A stretch of DNA of 64,000 nucleotides from Legionellaceae bacterium (GTDB lineage: Bacteria > Pseudomonadota > Gammaproteobacteria > Legionellales > Legionellaceae). Below, in pieces: positions 18,209 through 27,278 of this stretch. The translations under genes and the position numbers were made by a program. The stretch spans positions 124,001 to 188,000 of the forward strand of contig JAGOTG010000002.1 of the NCBI GenBank assembly GCA_018061965.1. The letters run 5' to 3'. Position 1 is the stretch's first letter. Each line of letters starts with the position of its first letter. The notes under the pieces are model-generated. The model saw only the letters and a program-made list of their open reading frames with translations. It was not told the DNA's origin and ran no database searches.

Positions 18209-19678
18209 AGACAATTGATGTGGTGTCTTATGCCATCCATGATGCAACTGCATACGCTGTAAAAACACCTGCATCACACTCATATACAACCCATCACCCA
18301 GAATTTGATCTTCATCACCATAATCAATAGAAGGATTGTCATTCACTTCAATCACATAATGTTCCTCACCTCGGGTTTTGATATCCACCCCATATAACCC
18401 ATCACCTATGAGACGCGTGGCACGCAGAGCGGTCTGAAGCAAACCCTCTGGAACCGCATTGAGGGGCACAGATTCATGATACCCGCATTGCTCTGTATTG
18501 GATTTCCAGTTTACGATTTGCCAGTGATCTTTTGCCATATAATAACGCGAAGCAAATAAAGGTTTGTTATCTAAAATACCAATACGCCAATCGAAGTCGG
18601 TAGGGATAAATGGTTGCATCACGACCAAATCGGAGGTTTTAAAAAATTGCTTTAAGGTCTTTTTGAGCTCTTTTTCATTATGGACCTTGACCACACCCAA
18701 GGAACAGGAGCTATCCGGCTTTTTGATAACACAAGGAAACTCTGGTAACACATAATCGGCATGATATTTACTAATAATAGTCGTTTGCGGAGCACAGATC
18801 CGATGATGCTGCAACATCACTGCAAGGTAGACTTTATTAGAACATTTCACAATCGATTGCGGATCATCTATCACCACCAAATTCTCTTGCGCAGCATAGC
18901 GTGCGAATTTATATGTGTAATTATTAACCAAGGTAGGCGCCCGAATAAACAGACTCGCGTATTCAGGGACACTTTTAATCGCAGTATGATCAATAAAATC
19001 CACTTGGATACCCAAAGACTCCCCCGCCTCAGCAAACAAATCTAAAGCTTTTTTGTTAGAAGGCGTCCCTTCTGATTCATGTTTTTCTGTCAAAATTGCC
19101 AAATGAAAAAAGTACTGCTTTTTACGTCCTTGATAAAACCGTTTTTTGGTTAAATACAGTTGTGCCGCGTGTCGCATAAACGCTTCATCTGTTTGCGGTA
19201 TATCTTTTGTCGCTAAAACAGCCAACCTTTTAACCAGCCACCGTTCTCCTTTTTTCACGAACTTGAGGGTAATCAACGGTAGCGGAAACATAGCATGAAT
19301 TTTTTTCGCTAAACTCTCACAACCCTGTTGTGAGCACAAGCCAAAATAAATATTCAGGATTAAAGAATTGCCCTCTATTTTACTGAGGGTTTGTTGAATA
19401 TCCGGCTCAATAGCTTGCAAAAATTGACTGGATAATTTTTTATCCACACAATCTTGAATCATTTGAACGGAAGGTGAAACCTTTTGATCTTGGGCTAGAG
19501 CAAGCAAAGAAACATAATAGCCAATGGTTTGATAACGATAGGACTGACATAAATTAATCACCCGAATAGAGGGTGATTGGTAAGGCCCCCCTTTTAAATA
19601 CTCTTCGGCTTCAACAATTGGGAACTCATGCAGAAAACTCCAATACTGGACATCGTCTGTGACTATCATAATTTGCAT
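18191..19678 (-). CDS. RimK-like ATP-grasp ligase with N-terminal RLAN-type domain
   Basis: 495 residues. The first ~200 residues resemble the RimK-like ATP-grasp N-terminal (RLAN) domain (EAEEYLKGGPYQSPSIRVINLCQSYRYQTIGYYVSLLA). The C-terminal ATP-grasp fold spans about 290-480, with FPCVIKKPDSSCSLGVVKV for ATP binding, LVVMQPFIPTDFDWRIGILD and the Mg-binding end VIEVNDNPSIDYGDED. Such enzymes join an amino acid or peptide to a carboxylate. The acceptor is unknown. Downstream of a GNAT gene by 3 bases, so co-transcribed with it. Confidence 0.85.
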   Translation of the reverse strand: MQIMIVTDDVQYWSFLHEFPIVEAEEYLKGGPYQSPSIRVINLCQSYRYQTIGYYVSLLALAQDQKVSPSVQMIQDCVDKKLSSQFLQAIEPDIQQTLSKIEGNSLILNIYFGLCSQQGCESLAKKIHAMFPLPLITLKFVKKGERWLVKRLAVLATKDIPQTDEAFMRHAAQLYLTKKRFYQGRKKQYFFHLAILTEKHESEGTPSNKKALDLFAEAGESLGIQVDFIDHTAIKSVPEYASLFIRAPTLVNNYTYKFARYAAQENLVVIDDPQSIVKCSNKVYLAVMLQHHRICAPQTTIISKYHADYVLPEFPCVIKKPDSSCSLGVVKVHNEKELKKTLKQFFKTSDLVVMQPFIPTDFDWRIGILDNKPLFASRYYMAKDHWQIVNWKSNTEQCGYHESVPLNAVPEGLLQTALRATRLIGDGLYGVDIKTRGEEHYVIEVNDNPSIDYGDEDQILGDGLYMSVMQVFLQRMQLHHGWHKTPHQLSLETEK

Positions 19679-19681
19679 GTG

Positions 19682-20104
19682 TTAGTCCTTATCTTGGCGG
19701 CATAATCGCGTTAGATCCATTGCATCGACAAACTCAAATCCTAGTTTTTCATAAAAGTTCGCCACCTTTGGATTATCGGGTTGACAAAACAACCCGATTG
19801 TCTGGTATGTGTCTTCTTTAATTTTATCAATAATATGCCGCATAATTTTCAAACCCAAACCGCGTTTTTGGTACTCCGGATGGATGCAGACATCATAAAA
19901 CATACAATTAATACCATCTTCAATCATACGTCCATAACCAATCAATCGGTCATCTTCCCGAATATAAGCAACATGTGCTGTAGCATGCATAATATATCTA
20001 AACTTGGCTTCCGATGAATAGTAAAATCATCCCCATCCCACACTCTCCATCAAATCTCCGATTTCTTCATAAGAAATATTATTTTTGTCTTCTAAAATAA
20101 TCAT
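19682..20104 (-). pseudogene. GNAT acetyltransferase interrupted by an in-frame TGA
   Basis: An intact-looking 140-codon GNAT frame starts at the ATG at 20102-20104 (MIILEDKNNISYEEIGDLM) and runs to 19682, but codon 26 (20027-20029) is TGA. The N-terminal 25 codons (ending VGWG) and the rest (FYYSSEAKFRYIMHATAHVAYI, acetyl-CoA loop QKRGLGLKIM, and FYEKLGFEF) fit one GNAT fold of normal length. A GAGGG lies 10 bases before the 20104 ATG. The ATG at 19990 would yield only a 102-residue protein lacking the first helix. A nonsense mutation is the simplest reading. Confidence 0.7.
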
Positions 20105-20259
20105 TCTTCTATATCCCTCACAAATTATTATCCCTAAATATTTACAACTAATTTTTTGCAATTGCAATCTTTTGATCCATTCTGAAATCGAATAAAGCCT
20201 TGCAATACCAATCTGCGCACGCTACCATCAAGTTTTGGTATTTATTATGATTCTTAGCA

Positions 20260-22149
20260 ATGTCTGACCAATATAATGCGGACGCCATTGAAGTTCTGAG
20301 TGGCCTTGAGCCCGTGCAACGCAGGCCAGGGATGTATACAGATACGTCACGCCCCAATCATTTGGCACAAGAAGTCATCGACAACTCTGTAGACGAAGTG
20401 CTGGCTGGCTTTGCCTCCGACATTGTTGTTACGCTTTTTGAAGACGAGTCGGTTGAAGTCACCGATAATGGGCGTGGTATGCCAGTAGACATGCATGCCC
20501 AATTGGGCCTCACTGGCGTAGAAGTCATTATGACGCGCTTACATGCAGGCGGAAAATTTTCTAACAAATCGTATCAATTTTCCGGTGGATTACATGGCGT
20601 AGGGGTTTCAGTGGTGAATGCCCTTTCTAGCCGTGTAGAAGTGACGATCAAACGCGATGGCATTGTGTACCAAATGGATTTTGCAGAGGGTGCAAAATGT
20701 GGGGAATTGCGTGAAATTGGCACCACCAAAAAACGGGATACGGGTACCACCATTCATTTTTGGCCCAATGGCCAGTATTTTGATACAACGCGTATCTCCG
20801 CGAAACTACTCACCCATATATTAAGAGCCAAAGCAGTCCTTTGCTCTGGTTTATCGATGACCTTTATCAATCGACAAAACAAAGAAACAACCCGCTGGTG
20901 CTATCAGAATGGGTTATTAGATTATTTGCGTCTCTCTTTACCTTCAGACTGCATCCCTGAAGAGCCCTTCACTGGCGAATTTACCAGTCCCGATGCCAAT
21001 GTTGCTTGGGCTTTGGCTTGGGTCACGTCTACCTCGACACCCGTCAGCGAAAGTTATGTCAATTTAATTCCTACTACGCAAGGCGGCACGCATGTGAATG
21101 GCTTGCGCGCAGGCTTGTTTGATGCGTTATCCGAATTTTGCGAATTACGGAATCTCTGTCCACGGGGCATCAAATTAAGTGCCGACGATCTTTGGGAACC
21201 CTGCCAATATGTGTTATCGGTTAAAATGAATGAACCGCAATTCGCAGGACAAACCAAAGAACGCCTCACGTCACGCCAAATGTCTAATTGGGTCAGCACC
21301 GTGGTCAAAGATGCTTTCTCGTTATGGTTAAATCAGTTTCGGAATCAAGGCGAAATGATTGCGAATCTTGCAATTGAACGCGCGCAAAAACGCTTGCGTC
21401 AAGCCAAGCAAGTGGCACGTAAACGCATCCATCAGGGACCTGCTCTGCCTGGCAAATTAGCGGATTGTATGCAACAAGATCTGAGCCAAGCCGAATTGTT
21501 TTTAGTGGAAGGCGATTCTGCCGGCGGATCCGCAAAACAAGCCCGGAGCAAAGATTTTCAAGCCATTTTACCGTTGCGCGGTAAAATTTTAAATTCGTGG
21601 GAAGTTGATTCAACCCAAATCCTAGCGTCACAAGAAATCCATGACATTGCAGTCGCCATCGGTGTTGATCCGGCTTCAGATGATCTAAGCGGTCTTCGTT
21701 ATGGAAAAATTTGCATTTTAGCCGATGCTGATTCAGACGGTGCTCATATTGCCACCTTAATTTGCGCACTCTTTTTGAAACATTTTAAACCATTGGTCCA
21801 AGCAGGCCACGTATATGTCGCCATGCCCCCGTTATTCCGCATTGACGCGGGCAAAGAAATTCATTATGCATTAGACGATGCTGAAAAAGATCATATTCTG
21901 AAAATCCTCGCAGAAAAAAGCAAAGGGAAAGGCAAAGTCAATGTCCAACGCTTTAAAGGCTTGGGTGAGATGAATCCGATGCAATTGCGCGAAACCACGA
22001 TGGATCCCGATACGAGACGTTTGGTGCAATTAACGTTAGAAGACGATGACGCAAAAACATTAGAAATCATGGATATGATGCTGGCTAAAAAACGGGCATC
22101 TGATCGAAAATACTGGCTAGAAACCAAAGGTCATTTGCGCGATTTTTGA
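20260..22149 (+). CDS. parE: DNA topoisomerase IV subunit B
   Basis: 629 residues, typical ParE length and without the GyrB insertion. GHKL ATPase motifs are EVIDNSVDEVLAG, DNGRGMPVD and GGLHGVGVSVVNALS; the TOPRIM domain shows LVEGDSAGGSAKQ and LADADSDGAH; the C-terminal part shows QRFKGLGEMNP. With ParC it decatenates daughter chromosomes. parC is not in the window. No clear ribosome-binding site is seen before the ATG. A repeat-flanked GIY-YIG gene follows 10 bases after the stop. Confidence 0.96.
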   Translation: MSDQYNADAIEVLSGLEPVQRRPGMYTDTSRPNHLAQEVIDNSVDEVLAGFASDIVVTLFEDESVEVTDNGRGMPVDMHAQLGLTGVEVIMTRLHAGGKFSNKSYQFSGGLHGVGVSVVNALSSRVEVTIKRDGIVYQMDFAEGAKCGELREIGTTKKRDTGTTIHFWPNGQYFDTTRISAKLLTHILRAKAVLCSGLSMTFINRQNKETTRWCYQNGLLDYLRLSLPSDCIPEEPFTGEFTSPDANVAWALAWVTSTSTPVSESYVNLIPTTQGGTHVNGLRAGLFDALSEFCELRNLCPRGIKLSADDLWEPCQYVLSVKMNEPQFAGQTKERLTSRQMSNWVSTVVKDAFSLWLNQFRNQGEMIANLAIERAQKRLRQAKQVARKRIHQGPALPGKLADCMQQDLSQAELFLVEGDSAGGSAKQARSKDFQAILPLRGKILNSWEVDSTQILASQEIHDIAVAIGVDPASDDLSGLRYGKICILADADSDGAHIATLICALFLKHFKPLVQAGHVYVAMPPLFRIDAGKEIHYALDDAEKDHILKILAEKSKGKGKVNVQRFKGLGEMNPMQLRETTMDPDTRRLVQLTLEDDDAKTLEIMDMMLAKKRASDRKYWLETKGHLRDF

Positions 22150-22159
22150 CTTGCAATGA

Positions 22160-22689
22160 TGTCTCGTCTTGTTAATAAGCTCCCTTAAGCTGTCGTCCCC
22201 GCGTAGGCGGGGATCCATCCTGAAGCCACTCGGTAATAATGTAATTTGTACATCCTAACGTGATGTCGCAATGGTGAAAGCAATGCACATTCGATACAAT
22301 GGATGGCATTTCCCATCGAAGGACGGATTATGTTTAATGGAAAAACAATATTTTGTGTATCTACTCGCAAGTAAATCATATGGCACCCTGTACATAGGAG
22401 TGACAAGTAATTTAACACAACGCATTTATCAGCACAAAGAAGGCTTGACTGATGGATTTACCAAAAAATATAACATACATAAACTGGTGTATTATGAGGT
22501 TTATTTAGATGTAAAAGAGGCAATATTACGAGAAAAACAAATAAAGAAATGGAACAGACAGTGGAAAATCAATCTTATTGAACAACATAACCCTCAGTGG
22601 CTCGATTTTAGCATCGGTTTATGTTGATAGATGGATCCCCGCCTACGCGGGGACGACAGCTTAAGGGAACGTATTAACAAGACGAGACA
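22160..22689. mobile_element. GIY-YIG cassette with 60-bp terminal inverted repeats
   Basis: Positions 22160-22219 and 22630-22689 are inverted copies matching at 58 of 60 bases by eye. Each arm itself holds the palindrome CCCCGCGTAGGCGGGG. Only the small GIY-YIG gene and about 117 bases of leader lie between them, and the right arm begins 2 bases after its stop. The core palindrome family recurs without a gene at 41154-41238 and as a half-copy near 3780. The structure suggests a mobile unit whose nuclease may act on these repeats; mobility is inferred. Confidence 0.65.
22337..22627 (+). CDS. Small GIY-YIG nuclease-domain protein
   Basis: 96 residues from the ATG at 22337 (MEKQYFVYLLASK). 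The frame extends back to 22271, but the added 22 residues are not part of the family. FVYLLAS and LYIGVT supply the GIY-YIG signature (here VYLL and YIG), followed by NLTQRIYQHKEG and EAILREKQIKKWNR. This is the single-domain YhbQ/UPF0213-like class. It lies inside a pair of 60-bp inverted repeats immediately after parE. Such stand-alone proteins have poorly known functions. Confidence 0.88.
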   Translation: MEKQYFVYLLASKSYGTLYIGVTSNLTQRIYQHKEGLTDGFTKKYNIHKLVYYEVYLDVKEAILREKQIKKWNRQWKINLIEQHNPQWLDFSIGLC

Positions 22690-22754
22690 CTAGATAAAAA
22701 CCGATAGCATAAAACCCATCTTCTGTTGAGTGCTGCAAACCGTTCAACTCGACT

Positions 22755-22799
22755 CCCCACCCTCGAATCAGCGCAGACCGCGGGGATTCAGGGGTGGGG
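22755..22799. repeat. GC-rich hairpin downstream of the GTPase-like gene
   Basis: CCCCACCC and GAATC on the left pair with GATTC and GGGGTGGGG on the right around a loop of about 15 bases. It lies 55 bases beyond the stop of the minus-strand GTPase-like gene. It lacks a T-run on either strand, so it may be a transcript-end stabiliser and not a classical terminator. Confidence 0.4.
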
Positions 22800-22853
22800 T
22801 CATAAAATCGACTTCAATTATCGGTTAAGAAACCATGCCACAGGCTTCCCCCA

Positions 22854-23954
22854 TTAATACCGCCGCTTCCGGGGCTCAAAACCAGGATCATCTTCTGGAT
22901 TCTGATCTGGTTTTTGACCACCTGCTCGGAATGCACCGTAACCTGCTACCAATAATGCTAAACTCGGCACCGTCATGAACATACCCGCAACTGCTGTTGT
23001 GCTTACATTTAAACTTGCACCCACTTGGCTGATCGTCATAAGGCTGGTTGCGCTACTTGCACCCAATAAACTGCCAACGCCCACAACAATATGATTCATT
23101 AGCGAGATCAATGCGGCGGCACTTAAGATATTCACAACCACCAAGGCGATGTAAATCAGACCAATCAATGCGGCCAAGATCATGGCCATACCAGCCATGC
23201 GCAATGCACATGAGCATCTATTTGCAGGAGCACTCGACATCTTCGAACCTCTGTACCGTGATTGTCCTGGCGAGTATGACGGATCATAATCATGCGTGTA
23301 CCGCTGTTTATCGGCACCAGATTTTCTATTGTTTGCAGCAGCATTATAGTAAGCATCGTATTCACGTAAACTAGTACTAGAAAGAGTAAGCACTCTCTCA
23401 CCACTATGTACACTGCCATTAACAGACGCCTGTCTCTTTATGGGCGCAGTCATTAGGCAGCTACTTGACGTGCTAAGTAGGCAACTTGACTTTTCACGTA
23501 ACTGCTGAATAACTGGGTGATTATCCTGTAGTGAAGATATTGTGCAATAATCCACTTTTTTATCATATGCATACACTTTGGCAGCATTATCAACAGCCTC
23601 TGTTATACTCCGATCGGCATGCGTACCGATTAATGTAATTTGAGCTCTTTGTGGAAACGTCAAATCTTGGATATAGTACTTTAGTTTCTCCAATCCATCT
23701 GCGTTACTCGCATCAAAAACCATATAAATTTGATGGGCCATTTTAATCGTGGTTTGAATCAAGTTTAAATCAGTATCGCCTGCTATATCTCGATAAAAAA
23801 TAAGAATTTCTTCTGGGGTCTTGGTTTTTTTAATTTCAATACCAATGTGGACTTGATATTCGGGGTTGAATGGATGGCCTAGTAATCGATTAACAAGTTG
23901 AGTCTTTCCAGTCCTTTCAGGTCCAAGGATCACAATTTCATGTCTGTTTTGCAT
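22854..23954 (-). CDS. Ras/Rab-like small GTPase fused to a C-terminal membrane domain
   Basis: 366 residues. The G domain (about 5-160) has P-loop GPERTGKT at 11-18, DIAGD at 56-60 (DxxG) and GTHADR at 110-115 in place of the usual NKxD. A Ser- and Arg-rich linker (about 165-240) leads to three or four hydrophobic segments (about 250-345) and a charged tail. The fold is that of eukaryotic Ras/Rab or Roc GTPases. The altered G4 could change nucleotide specificity. A membrane-anchored Rab mimic used as a secreted effector is a reasonable inference. GAGG precedes the ATG by 5 bases. Confidence 0.7.
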   Translation of the reverse strand: MQNRHEIVILGPERTGKTQLVNRLLGHPFNPEYQVHIGIEIKKTKTPEEILIFYRDIAGDTDLNLIQTTIKMAHQIYMVFDASNADGLEKLKYYIQDLTFPQRAQITLIGTHADRSITEAVDNAAKVYAYDKKVDYCTISSLQDNHPVIQQLREKSSCLLSTSSSCLMTAPIKRQASVNGSVHSGERVLTLSSTSLREYDAYYNAAANNRKSGADKQRYTHDYDPSYSPGQSRYRGSKMSSAPANRCSCALRMAGMAMILAALIGLIYIALVVVNILSAAALISLMNHIVVGVGSLLGASSATSLMTISQVGASLNVSTTAVAGMFMTVPSLALLVAGYGAFRAGGQKPDQNPEDDPGFEPRKRRY

Positions 23955-24181
23955 ATCTACCTCATTATATCCTGTGTTTAACCTTCGTAATGTTGCACAC
24001 GGTAATCATTTTTTTTCTTATAATCAAGCATTTTGCTAAAAATTATTATTACTATGTGATATATTATTGAGCTCAATATAAAAAAAATGGTACTTCAACA
24101 CTAGGGCGTGTTTACAATTCAGGTGAATTATCAACAGGCCCTAGTCGAAAGACAAAAACCTTCAGATTATAGGAATAACAA

Positions 24182-25576
24182 ATGGAAAAAAGAAGTGAGA
24201 GACATAATAATGATGAAACCAAGTCACAATATTCTGTCGACCGTAGGTCAGTAGGAACTGCTCATACAGCGCGGTCAGTTTTAGATTTAGACAGAGTTCT
24301 AGATAAAATTTATGCCGACTACGGTACTGATACAAACCATGAAGATATTGCAGAAGTAGTGTATGAAGCAGGCCTAGCTAACTTTTTAGAAAAAAACTAC
24401 TCCAAAGCACCGGACCATCTTAATGTAGCATTGAATATGTATCGTAACTTGCAAGCAGAGTCGGATGAGGAAGATGCGTACGAATCTGAGATTGCTGAAA
24501 TACTAAAAATACTAGGTAGAGTATACTTAGCACGCAACGAGCTTGAAAGAGCACGCCAAGATTATCTAAAAGCAAGCAAAGAAAATGAGAAGGCACGCAA
24601 TCATTTTGGCCACGCGCTGACAAAAAAACAAAACATTTACGGCGCAGGGGTTATAAATACTGATATTGCAGAACTGGAACGTTATTTAGGATTAACTTAT
24701 CTCACAGAAACGAGCATTACAACAGACCATACAGCAGCTCTCACTCATTTAACTAATGCTTTAAGATATTACAAACATATCTATGGTGAAGACGCAGTTC
24801 ATATTGAGATTGCTGACACTTCTTATCATTTGGGTTGTGCCTATCAACAACAAAATGATTACGACCAGGCAAGAGCACAATTTACTGCCGCGTTAACGAT
24901 GTATCAAGAGGTTTCCTCGGATCCTAATCAAGTTAAAATTGCTGAAACATTCTATAAAATTGGTTTCACATACATGGCTGTCAAAAATCATGACAAAGCT
25001 ATTGCTAGTTTTACCAAAGCATTTGATATTTATACGACGACTCGTAAAACCAACCCTACAATCGATCCCAATTTTGTTGATCTAACTTTTCATTTAGGAA
25101 AAGCCTATTTTGAGATAAGTGATTTTGCTTCAGCAAAACATCATATAGAAAGTGCTTGGATCATGTATCAAGCGCTTTATAGGAGCACCAACCCCACTCA
25201 TCCCTCGATTCAAGCTGCTGCACTCGCTTTGAATGAAGTTGACGGAAAAAGAGCAGAGCAAAGTTCTGCAGGCACTGTACCAGTTCAAAAACGTCTACAG
25301 ACCTCGGCTAATATTGCAGAGATCCGAACATCTGCACCCGCTTCAACTTTTTTTCATCCGGCTAAGCAAGCAGCTCCAAAATCGACCCCCCAGAAGCCAA
25401 TCACACTGATTGATGTAAAAGCTTATTATTTGAGTAAAGCTGGATTGTTTAATGCAAGCAGATCAATCTTCGGCACTAGGAGTCTAGAAGAATCAATAGC
25501 GGAGTTACAGAAAAGAGCTGGCAATGGTGGTGCTTCTGCTGCGACCCTCGAACATTTTGGTTACTCTTTAAGTTAG
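24182..25576 (+). CDS. TPR-repeat protein, possible effector
   Basis: 464 residues. At least five tetratricopeptide repeats of the 42-residue kinesin-light-chain type lie between about 60 and 345, for example IAEVVYEAGLANFLEKNYSK, IADTSYHLGCAYQQQNDYDQ, IAETFYKIGFTYMAVKNHDK and DLTFHLGKAYFEISDFASAK. The N-terminus is charged and disordered. The C-terminal ~110 residues carry no repeats. TPRs bind proteins; the partner is unknown. AGGA lies 7 bases before the ATG, and a strong terminator follows at 25588-25634. Confidence 0.75.
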   Translation: MEKRSERHNNDETKSQYSVDRRSVGTAHTARSVLDLDRVLDKIYADYGTDTNHEDIAEVVYEAGLANFLEKNYSKAPDHLNVALNMYRNLQAESDEEDAYESEIAEILKILGRVYLARNELERARQDYLKASKENEKARNHFGHALTKKQNIYGAGVINTDIAELERYLGLTYLTETSITTDHTAALTHLTNALRYYKHIYGEDAVHIEIADTSYHLGCAYQQQNDYDQARAQFTAALTMYQEVSSDPNQVKIAETFYKIGFTYMAVKNHDKAIASFTKAFDIYTTTRKTNPTIDPNFVDLTFHLGKAYFEISDFASAKHHIESAWIMYQALYRSTNPTHPSIQAAALALNEVDGKRAEQSSAGTVPVQKRLQTSANIAEIRTSAPASTFFHPAKQAAPKSTPQKPITLIDVKAYYLSKAGLFNASRSIFGTRSLEESIAELQKRAGNGGASAATLEHFGYSLS

Positions 25577-25587
25577 GTCTGACATAC

Positions 25588-25634
25588 AAAAAGCCATTAA
25601 CCCACGGCAGAAATGCCGGGGGTTAATGGCTTTT
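25588..25634. terminator. Bidirectional rho-independent terminator
   Basis: AAAAGCCATTAACCC pairs with GGGTTAATGGCTTTT, extended by CGGCA and TGCCG, around a GAAA tetraloop. T-runs occur at the 3' end on both strands. It sits between the convergent TPR gene and VWA gene and can serve both. Confidence 0.88.
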
Positions 25635-25712
25635 AATCAACAAACGGCATCTTCAGGTGGCATCGATGAGTGACCTGCCATCAAAAAGCGACCTTATTTA
25701 ATCTCTTTTTAA

Positions 25713-27230
25713 CTAGCACATTGATAGACTTGAAGATTCTGTCAAAGGTTGCATCCCCATTTGTACACAGCCATACACTAGCAGCGGCAAGGCGATTGCA
25801 CTGGCCACCGCACAGCCACTCATAAATAGGAACGGGCTAATCCCCGTGGTCAGTACCGCATTGACGGCATTAGCGGTAACTAAAAAATTGCCGCCATAGT
25901 ATCCAGCCGTTGCACCACACCCTGCAAGCACAGATCCTGTTAAAACTTTAGGGAAAAAACCTAATGAACCTCTATACGACGCTGGCGAAGCAACTTGTCT
26001 CCCGTCCAAACTATCGTCACATTTATTAGCCTCAGCAGCATTTTTTGTGGGTAAAAACACTGTTTTCCTGACAATCGCAAGCATGCCACACAATAATAAA
26101 AACGAGGCTGTCAAAGCGCCTACTGCGGCTATGACCAATGGTTGCCACAAGGCGAGACTAAGTTGAGGAATAGACAAAACTAACAGCGTAACGCCCGCCA
26201 ACAACAATAACCCTAACGCAATATTTCCTAATGCTATTAGCCAACTGTAAATACTATTATTTTTCCACTTAAAGGAAGAAATAGTTAGCTCAATGCGTTG
26301 TCCTTGGTTTAATTTAGAGTATTCTTCTGGCGTTAGCCTATGCTCGACTTGCAACGACCTATCTTCACACCGAAAGCAAAACTTCAAATGCTGTGGCGGT
26401 ATCGGAGAATTGAAATACAAGACACTTCCCGTTGCTGTGGCGCCATCGTAAGATATAGGGTGTAATGTTCGTGTAACCTGAAACACTGAAACACTGGTTT
26501 TGTCTCGAGCTTGAATGCTCATATCTAATTGTGCAGGCACACGAGACTGTTCCGTAGTCCTTTGAAATGCTGTATCAAAAGCCTGTTGATACTCGGTCGA
26601 GCGATCGTCCTTGATATAAAGTGCACGGGTGCCGCCAGCACTTAACTGAGCAAGCGCATCTAGAAGAGGACTGGTGTGCTCCAAAATACCAATAGGAATA
26701 ATGTGCAGAAATTTTTTACCCTTAAATATCTGGAATAACGTCTGCGCAGAACAAGAATTGTCTTCTCCGTCTGTTAAAAAAATAATACTAGAATGACTAT
26801 CGGATGGAATCATATGGTGCTTATTGACTGACGAAAATGCGACTTTGAAGCTAGTTCCAGAACTAGCCCCCATTTTATCAATTTGAGATTTTGCGGTAGC
26901 GATTTCCCTTTTAGATGCATGTTTACAGGTAACCAGGTGAGTTGCCGTATCATTGAAACTCACAACACTAAACGTATCGGTTGGCTTAAGTTTATCTAAT
27001 AAATTGGATACGGCCACTTTTACTTTTTGTAATCGCGAGTTCGAACGCATGCTACCGCTAGTATCGAGAAGAAATATAATATTTTTGGGTTGAGGTTGCA
27101 GCGGTGCAGGAAAAGCCATAAAAGATGGTTTCACTTCCCAAGAGTCTGGCGCGACTTTTGCAACCGAAACAGCCATACTGACTGGATTAGAAATAATTGT
27201 ACTTTTTACCATCTGGTAGGCTCGCTTCAT
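25713..27230 (-). CDS. VWA-domain protein with C-terminal membrane segments
   Basis: 505 residues. A von Willebrand factor A domain covers about 48-225, with a complete MIDAS: D56-T-S58-G-S60 in LLDTSGSMRS, a Thr in SSGTSFKVAF and the Asp in FLTDGEDNS. A beta-rich region (about 240-330) follows, then four hydrophobic segments (about 335-355, 360-385, 430-455, 465-490). VWA domains bind ligands through the metal ion. No signal peptide is seen. MoxR or chloride-channel-type partners are absent nearby, so this is not an obvious chaperone system; function unknown. Confidence 0.75.
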   Translation of the reverse strand: MKRAYQMVKSTIISNPVSMAVSVAKVAPDSWEVKPSFMAFPAPLQPQPKNIIFLLDTSGSMRSNSRLQKVKVAVSNLLDKLKPTDTFSVVSFNDTATHLVTCKHASKREIATAKSQIDKMGASSGTSFKVAFSSVNKHHMIPSDSHSSIIFLTDGEDNSCSAQTLFQIFKGKKFLHIIPIGILEHTSPLLDALAQLSAGGTRALYIKDDRSTEYQQAFDTAFQRTTEQSRVPAQLDMSIQARDKTSVSVFQVTRTLHPISYDGATATGSVLYFNSPIPPQHLKFCFRCEDRSLQVEHRLTPEEYSKLNQGQRIELTISSFKWKNNSIYSWLIALGNIALGLLLLAGVTLLVLSIPQLSLALWQPLVIAAVGALTASFLLLCGMLAIVRKTVFLPTKNAAEANKCDDSLDGRQVASPASYRGSLGFFPKVLTGSVLAGCGATAGYYGGNFLVTANAVNAVLTTGISPFLFMSGCAVASAIALPLLVYGCVQMGMQPLTESSSLSMC

Positions 27231-27278
27231 CGATATGGCGAGAAATTTTACGCTTAAACCAGATAGGTAGCAAGCTGC

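Noticed and set aside
21305..21769. 154-codon minus-strand frame inside parE
   Set aside because: Antisense to a well-conserved gene and without recognisable features.
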